DNA of 64,000 nucleotides from Salinarchaeum laminariae (GTDB taxonomy: Archaea > Halobacteriota > Halobacteria > Halobacteriales > Salinarchaeaceae), in NCBI RefSeq assembly GCF_023204835.1, contig NZ_CP096270.1, forward strand, positions 124,001 through 188,000, given 5' to 3'. The notes below the pieces were generated by a model. It was not told the DNA's origin and ran no database searches. It was given only the letters and a program-made list of their open reading frames with translations. Of this stretch, positions 41,647 to 50,878 are shown in pieces (the first letter of the stretch is position 1; each line of letters opens with the position of its first letter). A program made the translations under genes and the position numbers.

Positions 41647-42147
41647 CTACCGATGCAGCAACAGCGCGAACAGCCCGACTGCGGCGACGAGCACGCCAGC
41701 GGCGGTGCTCGGCTGACCGGTCCGTGCGAGCAGGTAGACGACCGTCGTCAGGAGGACGATCCCGATCGCTGCGAGGCTGCTCGCACCGGTGTGGACCAGC
41801 ACGGCCCGGCGGGCGTCGGCGTCCCGTCCGACCTGCTGGCCCAGCCCGATCGCGTGCTCGCCAGCATCCCAGGCCAACACGGCACAGGCCCCACCCAGAA
41901 GTGCGAGCGCGGGCGCTGCGCCCAGTGCCGTCGCGAACAACACCCCCGCGAACGACGCGGCGGCGCCCATCGTGTGGAGCCGTCGGTTCCCACGTCGGAC
42001 GCCGACGATCATCAGGCCCGCCCCGAGAAGCGCCAGCACCGCGGCGGGGATCGCTACCGCGGTCGCCAGAATGGCGATCGTCGCCGGAATGGCGGTGATC
42101 GGGACGCCGGGCTCGGGTGCACCGACGTCGAAGGCGTCGTCGCTCAC
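41647..42147 (-). CDS. Multi-pass membrane protein of the DUF58 cluster (DUF7519-like)
   Basis: The product is about 166 residues with five or six hydrophobic helices rich in Ala, Leu and Val and no catalytic motif. The GTG at 42145-42147 overlaps the stop of the DUF58 gene by GTGA; an ATG at 42154-42156 would add three residues. It is the last gene of a four-gene set. The DUF7519 label is from memory of the cluster. Confidence 0.7.
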   Translation of the reverse strand: MSDDAFDVGAPEPGVPITAIPATIAILATAVAIPAAVLALLGAGLMIVGVRRGNRRLHTMGAAASFAGVLFATALGAAPALALLGGACAVLAWDAGEHAIGLGQQVGRDADARRAVLVHTGASSLAAIGIVLLTTVVYLLARTGQPSTAAGVLVAAVGLFALLLHR

Positions 42148-43508
42148 GCGGACCACCGTCGGTTGGATCGAATGATCGCGTGGTCGAAGGGCTCGTCGCG
42201 ATCCCAGTCGATCGTCGGCAGTCCGGCGTGGCGCGTCGTCGTGATCCGCAGCGATCGCGAGACGGACGCGGTCTGGTGGCCGGCGGTATCATCGACGCAG
42301 GAGTCGGGGCTCACGACCGTCGTCAGGTGGCCGTGCGCGTCGAACCGGTAGGCGATCTGGGCGCCGGCGTCGTCGATCATCGGCGAGACGAAGACGACCT
42401 GCGTGTCGCTCGCGAGCCGGCTGCGAATCTCGCGGCCAGCGGCGTAGACGTTGGTCGACTCCGCAGGCGGCTCGCGCGAGAAGGCCTCGTGCCGGGCGAG
42501 CGTGGTCGTGAGTTCGAGCCGGTGCTCGACGCCCTGCCCCGGCGTGATCCAGCACGGTCGCGGCGAGATCGCAGCGAGGCCGACGGAGTGGCCCGCATCG
42601 AACAGCGAGGCTGCGACGGTCCGGGCGGCGTCGACGCAGCGGTCGACGGTCGTCTCGCCGTGGGAATCGTGCGACGCGTAGGCCGCTTTGCGTGCGTCGA
42701 CGACGATCAGGACGGAGGCGGCGCGCTCCAGGCGGTACTCGACGGTCGTGAGATCCCGCGTTCTGGCGGTTCGCTTCCAGTCGATCCGGGAGAGTGGATC
42801 CCCGGCACGGTACTCGCGAGTCGCGTGAAACTCGACGCCGTCGCCGCCCTCCGTCGCGGACGCACGGCCGGTGTATCTCGTCGTCTGGGCGCGCAGCGGA
42901 AACGCCGGCGGATCGGCCGGAAACGACGGGACGCAGTCGATGCCGCCGGCCGTTTCGATCTCGACGGCACGTTCCGTGGCACCCGTGACGTCCCGGACGA
43001 TCGCCACCATCGGATCGAACGCGTGGTCGCCGCGAGTCGCGTCGACCTCGTAGGACAGTTCGAGGGACTCCTCCGGCCGAAGCACTGTGGCCGCCCGTGG
43101 CGAACCGCTGACGACCGACAGCCCGTCGGGGACGCCGTCGACGACGCGCAGGTCGGTTAGCGTCCGATCGCCCTCGTTCGTAATCGTCACCGTCACCGAG
43201 ACCTCGTCGCCGTCTGCCGGCTCCTCGTCGGCGATCGATCGCTCGACGGCGAGGGTCGGATCGGGCGCCGCACCGACCTCGCCGTAGGCGGCGAAGGCAA
43301 CGCCGAACACGCCGGCGAGCAACGCTGCGGGCTGCTCGATCAGGACGCCGACGCCGATCGCGACGAGCGTCAGAGCGGCGATTCCGCGCCAGCGGTTCGT
43401 TCGGCGGAGGCCGGTCGGCACGCCCTTGTCGTCTCGCTCCGATTGCCGCTGCTCGAGGACCTCGTCGGGGAGGTTCTGCGCCGCAGCCGGAACGCTCTGG
43501 GCAGTCAT
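42144..43508 (-). CDS. DUF58 domain-containing protein
   Basis: The 454-residue product has two membrane helices near the N terminus (about 43-75), a CARDB-like extracytoplasmic domain (V-T-V-T-I-T-N-E-G-D-R-T-L) and a C-terminal DUF58 domain with R-E-Y-R-A-G-D-P-L-S-R-I-D-W-K-R-T-A-R and a vWA-like V-L-I-V-V-D-A-R. DUF58 proteins usually work with MoxR AAA+ ATPases. No moxR is in this window next to it. Overlaps its neighbours by 4 bp on both sides. Confidence 0.88.
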   Translation of the reverse strand: MTAQSVPAAAQNLPDEVLEQRQSERDDKGVPTGLRRTNRWRGIAALTLVAIGVGVLIEQPAALLAGVFGVAFAAYGEVGAAPDPTLAVERSIADEEPADGDEVSVTVTITNEGDRTLTDLRVVDGVPDGLSVVSGSPRAATVLRPEESLELSYEVDATRGDHAFDPMVAIVRDVTGATERAVEIETAGGIDCVPSFPADPPAFPLRAQTTRYTGRASATEGGDGVEFHATREYRAGDPLSRIDWKRTARTRDLTTVEYRLERAASVLIVVDARKAAYASHDSHGETTVDRCVDAARTVAASLFDAGHSVGLAAISPRPCWITPGQGVEHRLELTTTLARHEAFSREPPAESTNVYAAGREIRSRLASDTQVVFVSPMIDDAGAQIAYRFDAHGHLTTVVSPDSCVDDTAGHQTASVSRSLRITTTRHAGLPTIDWDRDEPFDHAIIRSNRRWSA

Positions 43509-44113
43509 CGTTCGCCCTCCACGATGCCGTCGAGGACGTCGATCGTTCGGCGCGCACGGCGGGTGTAGGGGTGGTCGCTACCACGGGACCGGCGGACCGT
43601 GTTCGAGAGCTGCTCGCTCACCTCGCTCCCGCCGCCGTACTGGAAGAACTCCCGTGCGACCGGGTCGTCGGTCCAGCTACCGTCGCGGAGTCGCTCCCGG
43701 GCGTCGTCCTCGGAGTAGCCGCGGTGGAGTTCGAGGACCTCGATCGCCACGGCCAGCAGTTCGTCACGGCTCTCGGATCGGTAGTACCGGATCGACTCCG
43801 TAGAGGTGGCGACCGACCGGAGCCACAGCAGTTCGTCGAACTCGTCGCCGGGGACGGAGACGGGGAGGACTCGCTCGCGGTCGGGGGGACGGTAGCCGTC
43901 TTCCTCGGCGTCGATCCACCCCTTCGCCATAACTGCGCCGAGGCCGACGCCGACGAGGCCGACGGTGATCCGGAACCGGTTCTGCACGAGGCTACTCAGG
44001 TCGAGTGCGCTAGTGAACACGCTGACGATCCCCAGAATCGCGACGATGGCCGCGACTCCGATGCCGACGGTCACGAGGTCGACACGCGGAAGACGGTCGG
44101 TCGCCGCGCTCAT
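43505..44113 (-). CDS. Membrane protein of the DUF58 cluster (DUF7269-like)
   Basis: The 202-residue product has two N-terminal membrane helices (about 14-36, 47-66) and a soluble C-terminal part with an S-T-E-S-I-R-Y-Y-R motif and helices that end in R-R-A-R-R-T-I-D-V-L. It is conserved in position between DUF4129 and DUF58 genes in haloarchaea, so it likely forms part of the same membrane complex. The DUF number is from memory. Confidence 0.72.
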   Translation of the reverse strand: MSAATDRLPRVDLVTVGIGVAAIVAILGIVSVFTSALDLSSLVQNRFRITVGLVGVGLGAVMAKGWIDAEEDGYRPPDRERVLPVSVPGDEFDELLWLRSVATSTESIRYYRSESRDELLAVAIEVLELHRGYSEDDARERLRDGSWTDDPVAREFFQYGGGSEVSEQLSNTVRRSRGSDHPYTRRARRTIDVLDGIVEGER

Positions 44114-45000
44114 CGTTCACCCGAGAGTTTGGCTCGGGCCCGCGCAGCGCGCTCCTCGATCCCGCTCGTCGGTTCGCGATCGCCATACCGCACCGACTCG
44201 AACAGCGACGTGATCTCCCGGGCGGCCGCCTCGTCAACGCCGGCATCGACGGCGCTGTCGGCGACCTCCTCTGGCGTGTCCCGGTGGGCGTTGGCGTTCG
44301 CCGCGCTGGCGAGTGAGAGCCACGCTTCGTAGACCTCGTTGTCGGCGGGCTGGTTGCTGATGGTCGCGCCACCGACGTTCGATCCACCCGACGTGACGGC
44401 GCCCTCACCGGAATCCGGAGCGGCGCGGGACGCAGCACCGTCGTCGTCATCTTCGGCCGACCGCGCGATCAGAAGCAGGACCACCAGTGCCACGATCACG
44501 ATGGCGACACCGACCGCCGCAGTCAGCTCGACGCCGGTCTCCGAGGCGACGTCGCTTGCTCCCTCCGCCTGCGACGTAACGCCGCCCGGGGTGTCGTCGC
44601 CGCCGGACAGCGACAGCAGTTCGAAGAGAAAGTAAAGGGCCAGGAGGCCCAGTCCGAAGAACGCGATCGTCTGGAGCTTCGATTGAACGTACGCGAACAG
44701 GTCCGGCCAGTCCCAGCGCGTGATCGCCAACACGAGTGCGACCACGGCGACGAGGAATCCGCCGGCGGCCATGATCCCGATCAGCATCGTGAGAAGGTCA
44801 CCCGGGAACAGCGGCTCGCTCTGGTCGATCATCGGCGCGAGGCCGCTGCCCTTGTCGGCCCCGGCGCCGGAGCTCGTTCCCCCACCTGCACCGCTGGATC
44901 CGCTTCCGCCACCGCTACTGTCGACGGCTGCACCAGCCGCTCCGAGCGCAACGACTGCGAGCAACAACACAACGCCCGCACGCACCCGACGCGTCTCCAT
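44110..45000 (-). CDS. DUF4129 domain-containing membrane protein
   Basis: The 296-residue product has a signal-like N terminus (about 7-27), a Gly/Ser-rich loop, three membrane helices (about 70-92, 105-128, 158-182) and a C-terminal DUF4129 domain: V-Y-E-A-W-L-S-L-A, then D-T-P-E-E-V-A and A-R-E-I-T-S-L-F-E-S-V-R-Y-G. DUF4129 is often tied to transglutaminase/MoxR/DUF58 loci with a suggested role in envelope assembly. First gene of the cluster, with 4-bp overlaps throughout. Confidence 0.85.
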   Translation of the reverse strand: METRRVRAGVVLLLAVVALGAAGAAVDSSGGGSGSSGAGGGTSSGAGADKGSGLAPMIDQSEPLFPGDLLTMLIGIMAAGGFLVAVVALVLAITRWDWPDLFAYVQSKLQTIAFFGLGLLALYFLFELLSLSGGDDTPGGVTSQAEGASDVASETGVELTAAVGVAIVIVALVVLLLIARSAEDDDDGAASRAAPDSGEGAVTSGGSNVGGATISNQPADNEVYEAWLSLASAANANAHRDTPEEVADSAVDAGVDEAAAREITSLFESVRYGDREPTSGIEERAARARAKLSGER

Positions 45001-45099
45001 GTGCGGATCGGTAGCACAGCCCCCCGTTTGCGTTTTTCGGTTGGGACGACCCCGAAGACGCCTCTGGGCGAGGGGAGTACGCGATCCTGCCAGCTCCGT

Positions 45100-45507
45100 C
45101 TACTGGCCCGCGACGGCCGTCGTCGCGAAGCCGGTCTGCTCGGCCGCCGCCTCCGCGATCGCCTCGCGATCGGCGCTGGCCTCGAAGTAGAAGACGAGGT
45201 CGTAGCTACCCGAACGAAGGAGCTGCTGGCACTCCCAGACGAACTCGTCGCCGTCGAGGGTCAGCCCCTGGTGCTGATTCGAGGAGAAGTCGGGGTCGTC
45301 GTTGCCCGAGTAGACGTAGGTCTCGGAAGGATCGTGGCCGGCGTGCTCGGCGATTACGTCGCCGACGGCGAGCGTCTCGTCGAGCATCTCGATGTCGTCC
45401 TCGCTGGGGAGATCGGTGTGGACGATGAGCCCGTCCAGTTCGATCTCGCCCGGTTCGAGGAGCCGCTGGGTCCGCTGGTAGAGATCAGGATCCGTAACGT
45501 CGTCCAT
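45100..45507 (-). CDS. DUF5778 family protein
   Basis: The 135-residue product reads D-L-Y-Q-R-T-Q-R-L-L-E-P-G-E-I-E-L-D-G, then G-H-D-P-S-E-T-Y-V-Y-S-G-N-D-D-P-D and W-E-C-Q-Q-L-L-R, matching my memory of the haloarchaeal DUF5778 family. No function is known. It is soluble and acidic, a single gene between the DUF4129 cluster and a repeat-rich gap. Confidence 0.8.
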   Translation of the reverse strand: MDDVTDPDLYQRTQRLLEPGEIELDGLIVHTDLPSEDDIEMLDETLAVGDVIAEHAGHDPSETYVYSGNDDPDFSSNQHQGLTLDGDEFVWECQQLLRSGSYDLVFYFEASADREAIAEAAAEQTGFATTAVAGQ

Positions 45508-46051
45508 ACGAGACCCAGACAGCGGCTGCTTTTACCGCTCACGATCCAGCGCTGCCCCGCTCCGCTGATCTGGGGGAGCGCGGCCGCCGGCACGCCCACG
45601 GATCGCGCTCGGCCGACTTCCCCACGTGTATCGCAATCCCGTCAGTCCACCATCCCTGGCGGCCTGCGAAAATCGAAGATTTTCGGGCGGCCAGAAGACT
45701 CTGTCTTCTGGCAAACTGAAAGGGCGAGGCCGGGTCCGGGAAGCACGGTGAAGCAAGGACCGCAGCCGAGCGAACGAAGTGAGCGAGGCGAGGACCGCAG
45801 CGAGCCGCACGAGTCTCGTGAGCGGAGCGAGCGAGACGTCGAGAGTCGCAGCCCGCGCAGGCCGGAGGCCGAGCAGGAACGTCTCTCGGAAGCGGAGCCG
45901 GTCTAGGGCTTTCGAGGCAGTCGTTGCTGCGGTTGCGGTCAGTACGACGCCCCCGAATCCCACACCCGTAGCTCACCGAGGCAATAAACGAAGGATCGCG
46001 TTTCGCGGGGCGTCGGTCGCTCCCGGTGTCTGGGCCGCTCTCGTCGTGGGA
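45508..46051. other. 544-bp gap with triloop hairpins and purine-biased repeats, no gene
   Basis: Frames on both strands are low-complexity. From about 45770 to 45870 the plus strand is made of GAGCGAACGAAGTGAGCGAG-type units. Two triloop hairpins lie at 45667-45712. The right end abuts the cspA stop at 46052. No gene is supported. Confidence 0.65.
45667..45712. repeat. Two perfect stem-triloop hairpins
   Basis: CGAAAATC-GAA-GATTTTCG at 45667-45685 and GCCAGAAGAC-TCT-GTCTTCTGGC at 45690-45712. The first stem is the same as that at 905-923, with the complementary loop; the second stem is unique. Same architecture as the clusters at 794-984 and 19355-19398. Confidence 0.8.
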
Positions 46052-46246
46052 TTACAGGCGAGTCAGGTCCTTCGCGCGCGGGCCTTTATCGGCCTGCACG
46101 ATCTCGAACTCGACCTCCTGACCCTCCTCCAGGTCGGGACCGCCGACGTCCTCCATGTGGAAGAAGACGTCCTCGTCCGAGTCCTCGCTTTCGATAAACC
46201 CGTAACCGCCCGAATCGTTGAAGAAGTCGACCGTACCTGTCGGCAT
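46052..46246 (-). CDS. cspA: Cold-shock domain protein CspA
   Basis: The 64-residue single-domain OB-fold protein binds single-stranded nucleic acid. RNP1 is G-G-Y-G-F-I-E and RNP2 is D-V-F-F-H-M; the opening T-G-T-V-D-F-F-N-D is standard for the haloarchaeal family. It has a strong TATA box 25-36 bp upstream and would be transcribed as a nearly leaderless mRNA. Confidence 0.95.
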   Translation of the reverse strand: MPTGTVDFFNDSGGYGFIESEDSDEDVFFHMEDVGGPDLEEGQEVEFEIVQADKGPRAKDLTRL

Positions 46247-46270
46247 TGCAATCTAAACCGTCGCTCCCCA

Positions 46271-46282
46271 GGTATATAAAAT
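46271..46282 (-). promoter_or_regulatory. TATA box of cspA
   Basis: The minus strand reads TTTTATATACC. Its centre lies about 30 bp upstream of the ATG at 46246, so the transcript should start within a few bases of the start codon. Confidence 0.7.
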
Positions 46283-46421
46283 TCCTGCTGATTTCACTCT
46301 CAGTCTCTCAGAATGCCGTAGCGCCACTATGAAGCGTAGAGAGGCTCCTTTTCGATAGCGAGGAATCGTCGATCACGCGGCCGGCGGAAACACTAACCGC
46401 CGTTGTGTGCTACAGATACCC

Positions 46422-46829
46422 ATGGCCCCCGGTCACGACACATCGACGGGTGGGAGCCCTGAGGAGGGGACGGTGGCAGCGCTCCACGAGGTCGAGCTCG
46501 GCTGCGAGTGGCTCCAGCGGGCCAACGGCCACTTGCTGCAGTTCCACCACGCGACTGGGCACGGGATGGACCACCTCGCAGCGGCGGAGGAGCACCTGCG
46601 GGCAGCAGGCCACACCGAACTCGCCGACGCGATACGGGACGGGCTGCTACCGAGAGGCGTCGTCGACGACGAGCGGTGGTCCTACGACCTCGTCGAATCC
46701 TTCCAGAACGGACTCCTCGCCGACGTGAGCGCCTTCGAGCGGGAGGCGCGGGACGAACTGGCCGCAGGAGACCGCCACGTTGCGGAGCGATTGCAGGAAC
46801 AACGCTGGAAGGAGCGGCGGGACGAGTAA
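46422..46829 (+). CDS. Conserved-looking haloarchaeal protein with HxxxGHGxxH helix, unknown function
   Basis: From the ATG at 46422 the product has 135 residues and is mostly alpha-helical. Q-F-H-H-A-T-G-H-G-M-D-H-L puts four His and one Asp on one helix, as in helical-bundle metal sites, though no family is recognised. The C terminus is a long charged helix. Confidence 0.68.
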   Translation: MAPGHDTSTGGSPEEGTVAALHEVELGCEWLQRANGHLLQFHHATGHGMDHLAAAEEHLRAAGHTELADAIRDGLLPRGVVDDERWSYDLVESFQNGLLADVSAFEREARDELAAGDRHVAERLQEQRWKERRDE

Positions 46830-46916
46830 CCGACCGGCGTAGACGATCGAGCACGCACGAGAGGCGAGACACCGGGAAGCGGCGCCACTTTAGTCCTGGC
46901 AGCCGACGTGTTTGTC

Positions 46917-47687
46917 ATGATCGACGTCGACCTCTCCGGGCGAACCGTGCTTGTGACCGGAAGCGCCCGCGGACTCGGCCGTGCGATGGCGGTCGCCTGC
47001 GCAGCGAAGGGCGCATCGGTCGCGATCCACTACAACACGAGCGAAGACGCGGCCGAGGCTGCCGCCGAGGAAGCTCGCGACGCGGCACCCAGCCTCGACG
47101 GCGCTACAGAGGGTACTGCCAGTAGCGTCACTAGGGTCCAGGGCGACGTCACCGATCCCGAAGAGGTCGCGGTGCTCTTCGAGCGGGTCGAGGCCGAGCT
47201 CGGCCCAGTCGACGTGCTCGTCAACAACGTCGGCGCGTTCGCGCCGACCCACTGGTCGGAGATCGATTACGAGACCTGGCGAGACGTCTTCGCGACGAAC
47301 GTCGACGCGACCTACCTCTGCTCGAAGCGCGCACTCCCCGCCATGCGAGAGCAGGGGTACGGCCGGATCGTCAACATCGGCTACGCCTCCGCTGACAGGG
47401 GGCTGGTCAGCCCGAAAAACTTCCCGTACTTCGCGGCGAAGGCCAGCGTGTTGATGTTCACGCGGATGCTCGCCGCCGATACCAGCGACGACGGCATCAC
47501 CGTCAACGCAATTTCGCCGTACGTGATCGAGAACTCCGAGGAGTTTCCCGAGACGCTTCCACGGGATCGCCCCGCAGCGTTCGAGGATCTGATCCAGGCA
47601 CTGTACTTCTTCCTCGATCCCGGGAGCGACTACGTCAGTGGCGAGAACGTCGAAGTCGACGGTGGTTGGCTTCCCGAACGGGTGTAG
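46917..47687 (+). CDS. Short-chain dehydrogenase/reductase
   Basis: The product is 256 residues from the ATG at 46917. It has T-G-S-A-R-G-L-G-R-A (NAD(P) binding), N-N-V-G-A, and Ser and Y-F-A-A-K 13 residues apart as the catalytic Ser-Tyr-Lys; it ends in G-G-W. It resembles FabG-type 3-oxoacyl or sugar reductases. Substrate unknown. It precedes an FAD oxidoreductase with a 97-bp gap, both on the plus strand. Confidence 0.9.
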   Translation: MIDVDLSGRTVLVTGSARGLGRAMAVACAAKGASVAIHYNTSEDAAEAAAEEARDAAPSLDGATEGTASSVTRVQGDVTDPEEVAVLFERVEAELGPVDVLVNNVGAFAPTHWSEIDYETWRDVFATNVDATYLCSKRALPAMREQGYGRIVNIGYASADRGLVSPKNFPYFAAKASVLMFTRMLAADTSDDGITVNAISPYVIENSEEFPETLPRDRPAAFEDLIQALYFFLDPGSDYVSGENVEVDGGWLPERV

Positions 47688-47784
47688 CTCGCCCGAAGCG
47701 GGCCCGGTTCGTCGCCGTCGATCGAACGGCGCCCAGCCGCCCCGAACGCGGGGCTTTTGCACTGGACTCCCGAACGAAGAGAAC

Positions 47785-48846
47785 GTGACAGAACGCGTCG
47801 CCATCGTCGGCGCCGGAGCCGCTGGCGCTGCGACGGCCTACGGACTCCGTGACGCCGATGCCGCAGTGACGCTCTACGAGCGACGGCGCGAGGCCGGCGG
47901 CCGCGCAACGACCAGTCGTCGCGGGCAGTGCGTCTACGACGTCGGCGCGAACTATCTCTCCGTGGAGAGCGAGCGAGTGCAGACGCTCGTCGACGGCCCG
48001 CTCGCCGACGATCTGGTCGCGGTCGACGGCGAGGTCTGGACCGTCGACGCGGACGGCGACGTTTCTCCCGGGCGCGACACCGACGAGCCGAAACTGACGG
48101 GGCGCGACGGCGTCGCCTCGATCGCGAGTACGCTCCTCCAATCCGCCGACGCGACGGTCCACTGGGAGACCGACGTCGTCGGCGTTCACCGATCGGACGA
48201 CGGCCGCTGGACGCTGGAGACTGGGCCCACAGGATCCCGGTTGGACGACGACGGGGCCGATGAGCTGGCGACGGTCGAGGCCGAATCGGCCGAATTCGAT
48301 CGCGTGGTCCTCACCCCACCGGCGCCGACGACCGCCGAACTCCTCCTTGACGTTCCCGTTGCCGACGGCCTCCGCGAGGCAGCTCGCTCCGTGGAGTTTC
48401 GACCGATCACGACCGTCGCCGCCAGATACGAACGACCCCTGGAGTGGCCCTACTACGCACTCGTCGACGTGTCGAAGACGCGGGATCTGGGCTGGGTCGC
48501 CCGAGAAGAGTGCAAGCCAGGCCACGTCGACGGCGGATCGCTCCTGATCCTGCAAGCCAGCTCCGAGTGGTCGCGAACGTACCGGCGAGCAGACGACGAT
48601 CTGGTGGCCGAGGACGCCACGGCTCTGGTCGCCGAGCTCGTCGACGAGCCAGCCCTCGCGTCCCCAGACTGGACGGACGTCGTCCGGTGGCGGTACGCGC
48701 TCACCGACGACGGGCTCGCACCGGGAGTCCAGAGTGACCCGGCAGCCGCCGGCCTCCGCGTCGCTGGCGACTGGGTCGAGGGCGAGTCGCGGATCGATGC
48801 TGCACTCCGGAGTGGACTCGAGACGGCAGCTCAGCTCGGGGACTGA
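47785..48846 (+). CDS. FAD-dependent amine-oxidase/renalase-like oxidoreductase
   Basis: The 353-residue product starts with GTG (V-T-E-R-V-A-I-V-G-A-G-A-A-G-A) and has the Rossmann motif V-G-A-G-A-A-G-A followed by L-Y-E-R-R-R-E-A-G-G-R, typical of renalase and protoporphyrinogen-oxidase-like flavoproteins. The C-terminal A-G-D-W-V-E-G-E-S-R-I-D-A-A-L is the FAD-pyrophosphate end motif. Substrate unknown. Confidence 0.85.
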   Translation: MTERVAIVGAGAAGAATAYGLRDADAAVTLYERRREAGGRATTSRRGQCVYDVGANYLSVESERVQTLVDGPLADDLVAVDGEVWTVDADGDVSPGRDTDEPKLTGRDGVASIASTLLQSADATVHWETDVVGVHRSDDGRWTLETGPTGSRLDDDGADELATVEAESAEFDRVVLTPPAPTTAELLLDVPVADGLREAARSVEFRPITTVAARYERPLEWPYYALVDVSKTRDLGWVAREECKPGHVDGGSLLILQASSEWSRTYRRADDDLVAEDATALVAELVDEPALASPDWTDVVRWRYALTDDGLAPGVQSDPAAAGLRVAGDWVEGESRIDAALRSGLETAAQLGD

Positions 48847-48950
48847 GACTCGAGGCCGCCGTTTGGCTACGTGCCGTGCAATGACCGATCTGAGCTACTG
48901 CTGAGAAGTCTGGACAAAAAACGGCCGAAAAGTGAGTCGCCGGTCGACAC

Positions 48951-50192
48951 TCAGCGTCGGCGGGAGAGGATCCCGACCGCCGCGAGTGCACCGAGCAGTG
49001 CTGCCACGACGCCGAAGCCGGGCGAGCCGTCACCGGTACCGCCGTCGTCGCTGTCGTTGCCTGTCTCGTTGCCGCCGCCGTCGCCGGAAGAGCCCGCGAT
49101 CCCGGTGACCGTTTTGGAGTCGGCGCTGAGACCGTCGTACTCGGCGCTGACGTCGAGATCGCCTTCGCTCGGGATCTCCACGTTCGCGACGCCCTGAGCG
49201 TCGGTCTCGCCGGAGCTCTCACCGGCGACGGAGACGCTCGCGCCCTCGACGGGACGGTCGTACTCGTCGGTGACTTCGACGCGGAGGGTCTCCCCGACGA
49301 CGACGCGCTCGTTGCCGAGCGAGAGCGAGATCGACGGCTCTCGGGTGACGTTGAAGGTCACCTGTTCGTCGCTCTCGCCGGTGTTCAGGCTCGTCGAGAC
49401 GGTGCTGTAGTTCTCCTTCGTGATCTCGACGTCGTAGTTCCGGTTGACGTCGAGGATGACCGAACGGATCTCGTCCGTACGCGTCGTCGTGCTCTTTTCC
49501 GTTTCACCGTCGAGCGTGATCGCGACGTTCGCGCTCACCTGCCCCGGTCCTTCCGGCGTCGGGTCGCTGGTGACGAGACCGACCGTCACCTCGCCAGCTT
49601 CGATCTCGATGGTCTCGTTCGTCGTGCCAGTGAGTTCGACACTCTGCTCGGTGTCGTAGTAGCCCGGCTCTTTGACGCTGATAGTGTAGGTGCCGGCCTC
49701 TACCTGGTCGGAGGCGAAGACGCCGTCGGCGTCGGTATCGCCTTTGGCCGAGACGGCGCTCTGCCCGTTCTTCCGGAACCGGACCGTCGCTCCCTCGACG
49801 GGCTCGCCGTTCGTGTCGACGATGGTGATCTCGCCGGTCGCTGGCTCGTACATCGTCGTTTCGACGGTCTGACCCGACGAGGCGTCGCTGAACTCGTGGA
49901 CGACGTTCTTGACGTAGTCGTCGTGAGAGAGTGTGATCGTGCCGTCGGCGCCAGCGGCCACGTCGAAGTACACACGGCCGTTGCCGGTGGTCGTCTTCGT
50001 CTGCGAGGTTCCGCCCGCCTCGACCGTCGCCTCGGCGCCACCGATGGCGTCACCCTCCGGCGTCGTGACGACGAGTTCGATGGTCACCTCCTCGGAGTCC
50101 TGTGCCGCACCGCTGCCTGCCGCCGCCAACCCCGCTGCGCCCACGAGAGCAGCGAGCAGGACGGCGGCAGCGACGATCGTCGTTCGTAGCAT
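48951..50192 (-). CDS. Secreted Ig-like-repeat protein with PGF-CTERM anchor
   Basis: The 413-residue product has a signal peptide (about 1-28), several carboxypeptidase-regulatory/Ig-like beta domains (for example G-E-P-V-E-G-A-T-V-R-F-R and D-R-P-V-E-G-A-S-V-S-V), and at the end G-S-P-G-F-G-V-V-A-A-L-L-G followed by S-R-R-R. That tripartite tail is the PGF-CTERM signal processed by archaeosortase A and replaced by a lipid. It is a cell-surface protein of unknown role, with several N-glycosylation sequons. Confidence 0.9.
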   Translation of the reverse strand: MLRTTIVAAAVLLAALVGAAGLAAAGSGAAQDSEEVTIELVVTTPEGDAIGGAEATVEAGGTSQTKTTTGNGRVYFDVAAGADGTITLSHDDYVKNVVHEFSDASSGQTVETTMYEPATGEITIVDTNGEPVEGATVRFRKNGQSAVSAKGDTDADGVFASDQVEAGTYTISVKEPGYYDTEQSVELTGTTNETIEIEAGEVTVGLVTSDPTPEGPGQVSANVAITLDGETEKSTTTRTDEIRSVILDVNRNYDVEITKENYSTVSTSLNTGESDEQVTFNVTREPSISLSLGNERVVVGETLRVEVTDEYDRPVEGASVSVAGESSGETDAQGVANVEIPSEGDLDVSAEYDGLSADSKTVTGIAGSSGDGGGNETGNDSDDGGTGDGSPGFGVVAALLGALAAVGILSRRR

Positions 50193-50211
50193 TATGACAG
50201 ACCATGGTGTG

Positions 50212-50222
50212 GTGTAACTTAA
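50212..50222 (-). promoter_or_regulatory. TATA box of the PGF-CTERM protein gene
   Basis: On the minus strand the region reads ATTTAAGTTA, centred about 25 bp upstream of the ATG at 50190-50192. A leaderless transcript is expected. Confidence 0.55.
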
Positions 50223-50359
50223 ATTGGGGCGCTCGCAGGGCGCCGTACGTCGGTCGATCAGCCCCGATCCGTCTCGGAATCTTCCGTCCAGAAAGTGGTC
50301 GTCCAGCGACCAGCAGTCCGTCCAGATTCGTCTCGGCGCCTGCGGCGCCGCGCTCGGCG

Positions 50360-50878
50360 CTACCGATCGAGCCCGTATTCGATGGCGAACAGCAGGATCG
50401 TCCCCAGCACGGGAAACGCGATGCCGGAGAGACGCGGGAGACCGTACAGCGCCTCGAGGACCGGGGCGAGCACGCCGCTTGGCGACTCGCGCAGGTCCGC
50501 CGGCGCGGAGACCACCAGCGCGAGATAAACGGAGAGGACGTAAACGAACCCGGCGAGGCCGAACGCGAACTGCCGTTCCGGGCGGCCCTCGCGGTGCCGG
50601 CGCACGACGAACAACATCGGTACCACGATGGTCGCCACGACGACGAGACCGACGAGCCAAAGCAGCCCGATGCCGATCCGCTGGAGCGGCCCGCCGCCGG
50701 AGTCGGCGATCTCGACGACCCAGACCGGCAGCGCGAGGACGAACACCATGCCGACGAACAGCGCGAGCAGGCTCCCGATCGCCGCGTAGCTGCGGAACAG
50801 TCGCGACTCGCCCCGAACGATGGCGTATTTCACGGCCCCGACGACGACGCTTCGCGAGCGGGGCACCTCGTCACTCAT
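50360..50878 (-). CDS. Four- to five-helix membrane protein, unknown function
   Basis: From the ATG at 50876-50878 (M-S-D-E-V-P-R-S-R) the product has 172 residues and membrane segments at about 29-55, 70-92, 103-120 and 145-168. The frame is open far upstream to 52279, but that part is antisense to the RNase Z gene and is not coding. No family recognised. Confidence 0.75.
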   Translation of the reverse strand: MSDEVPRSRSVVVGAVKYAIVRGESRLFRSYAAIGSLLALFVGMVFVLALPVWVVEIADSGGGPLQRIGIGLLWLVGLVVVATIVVPMLFVVRRHREGRPERQFAFGLAGFVYVLSVYLALVVSAPADLRESPSGVLAPVLEALYGLPRLSGIAFPVLGTILLFAIEYGLDR

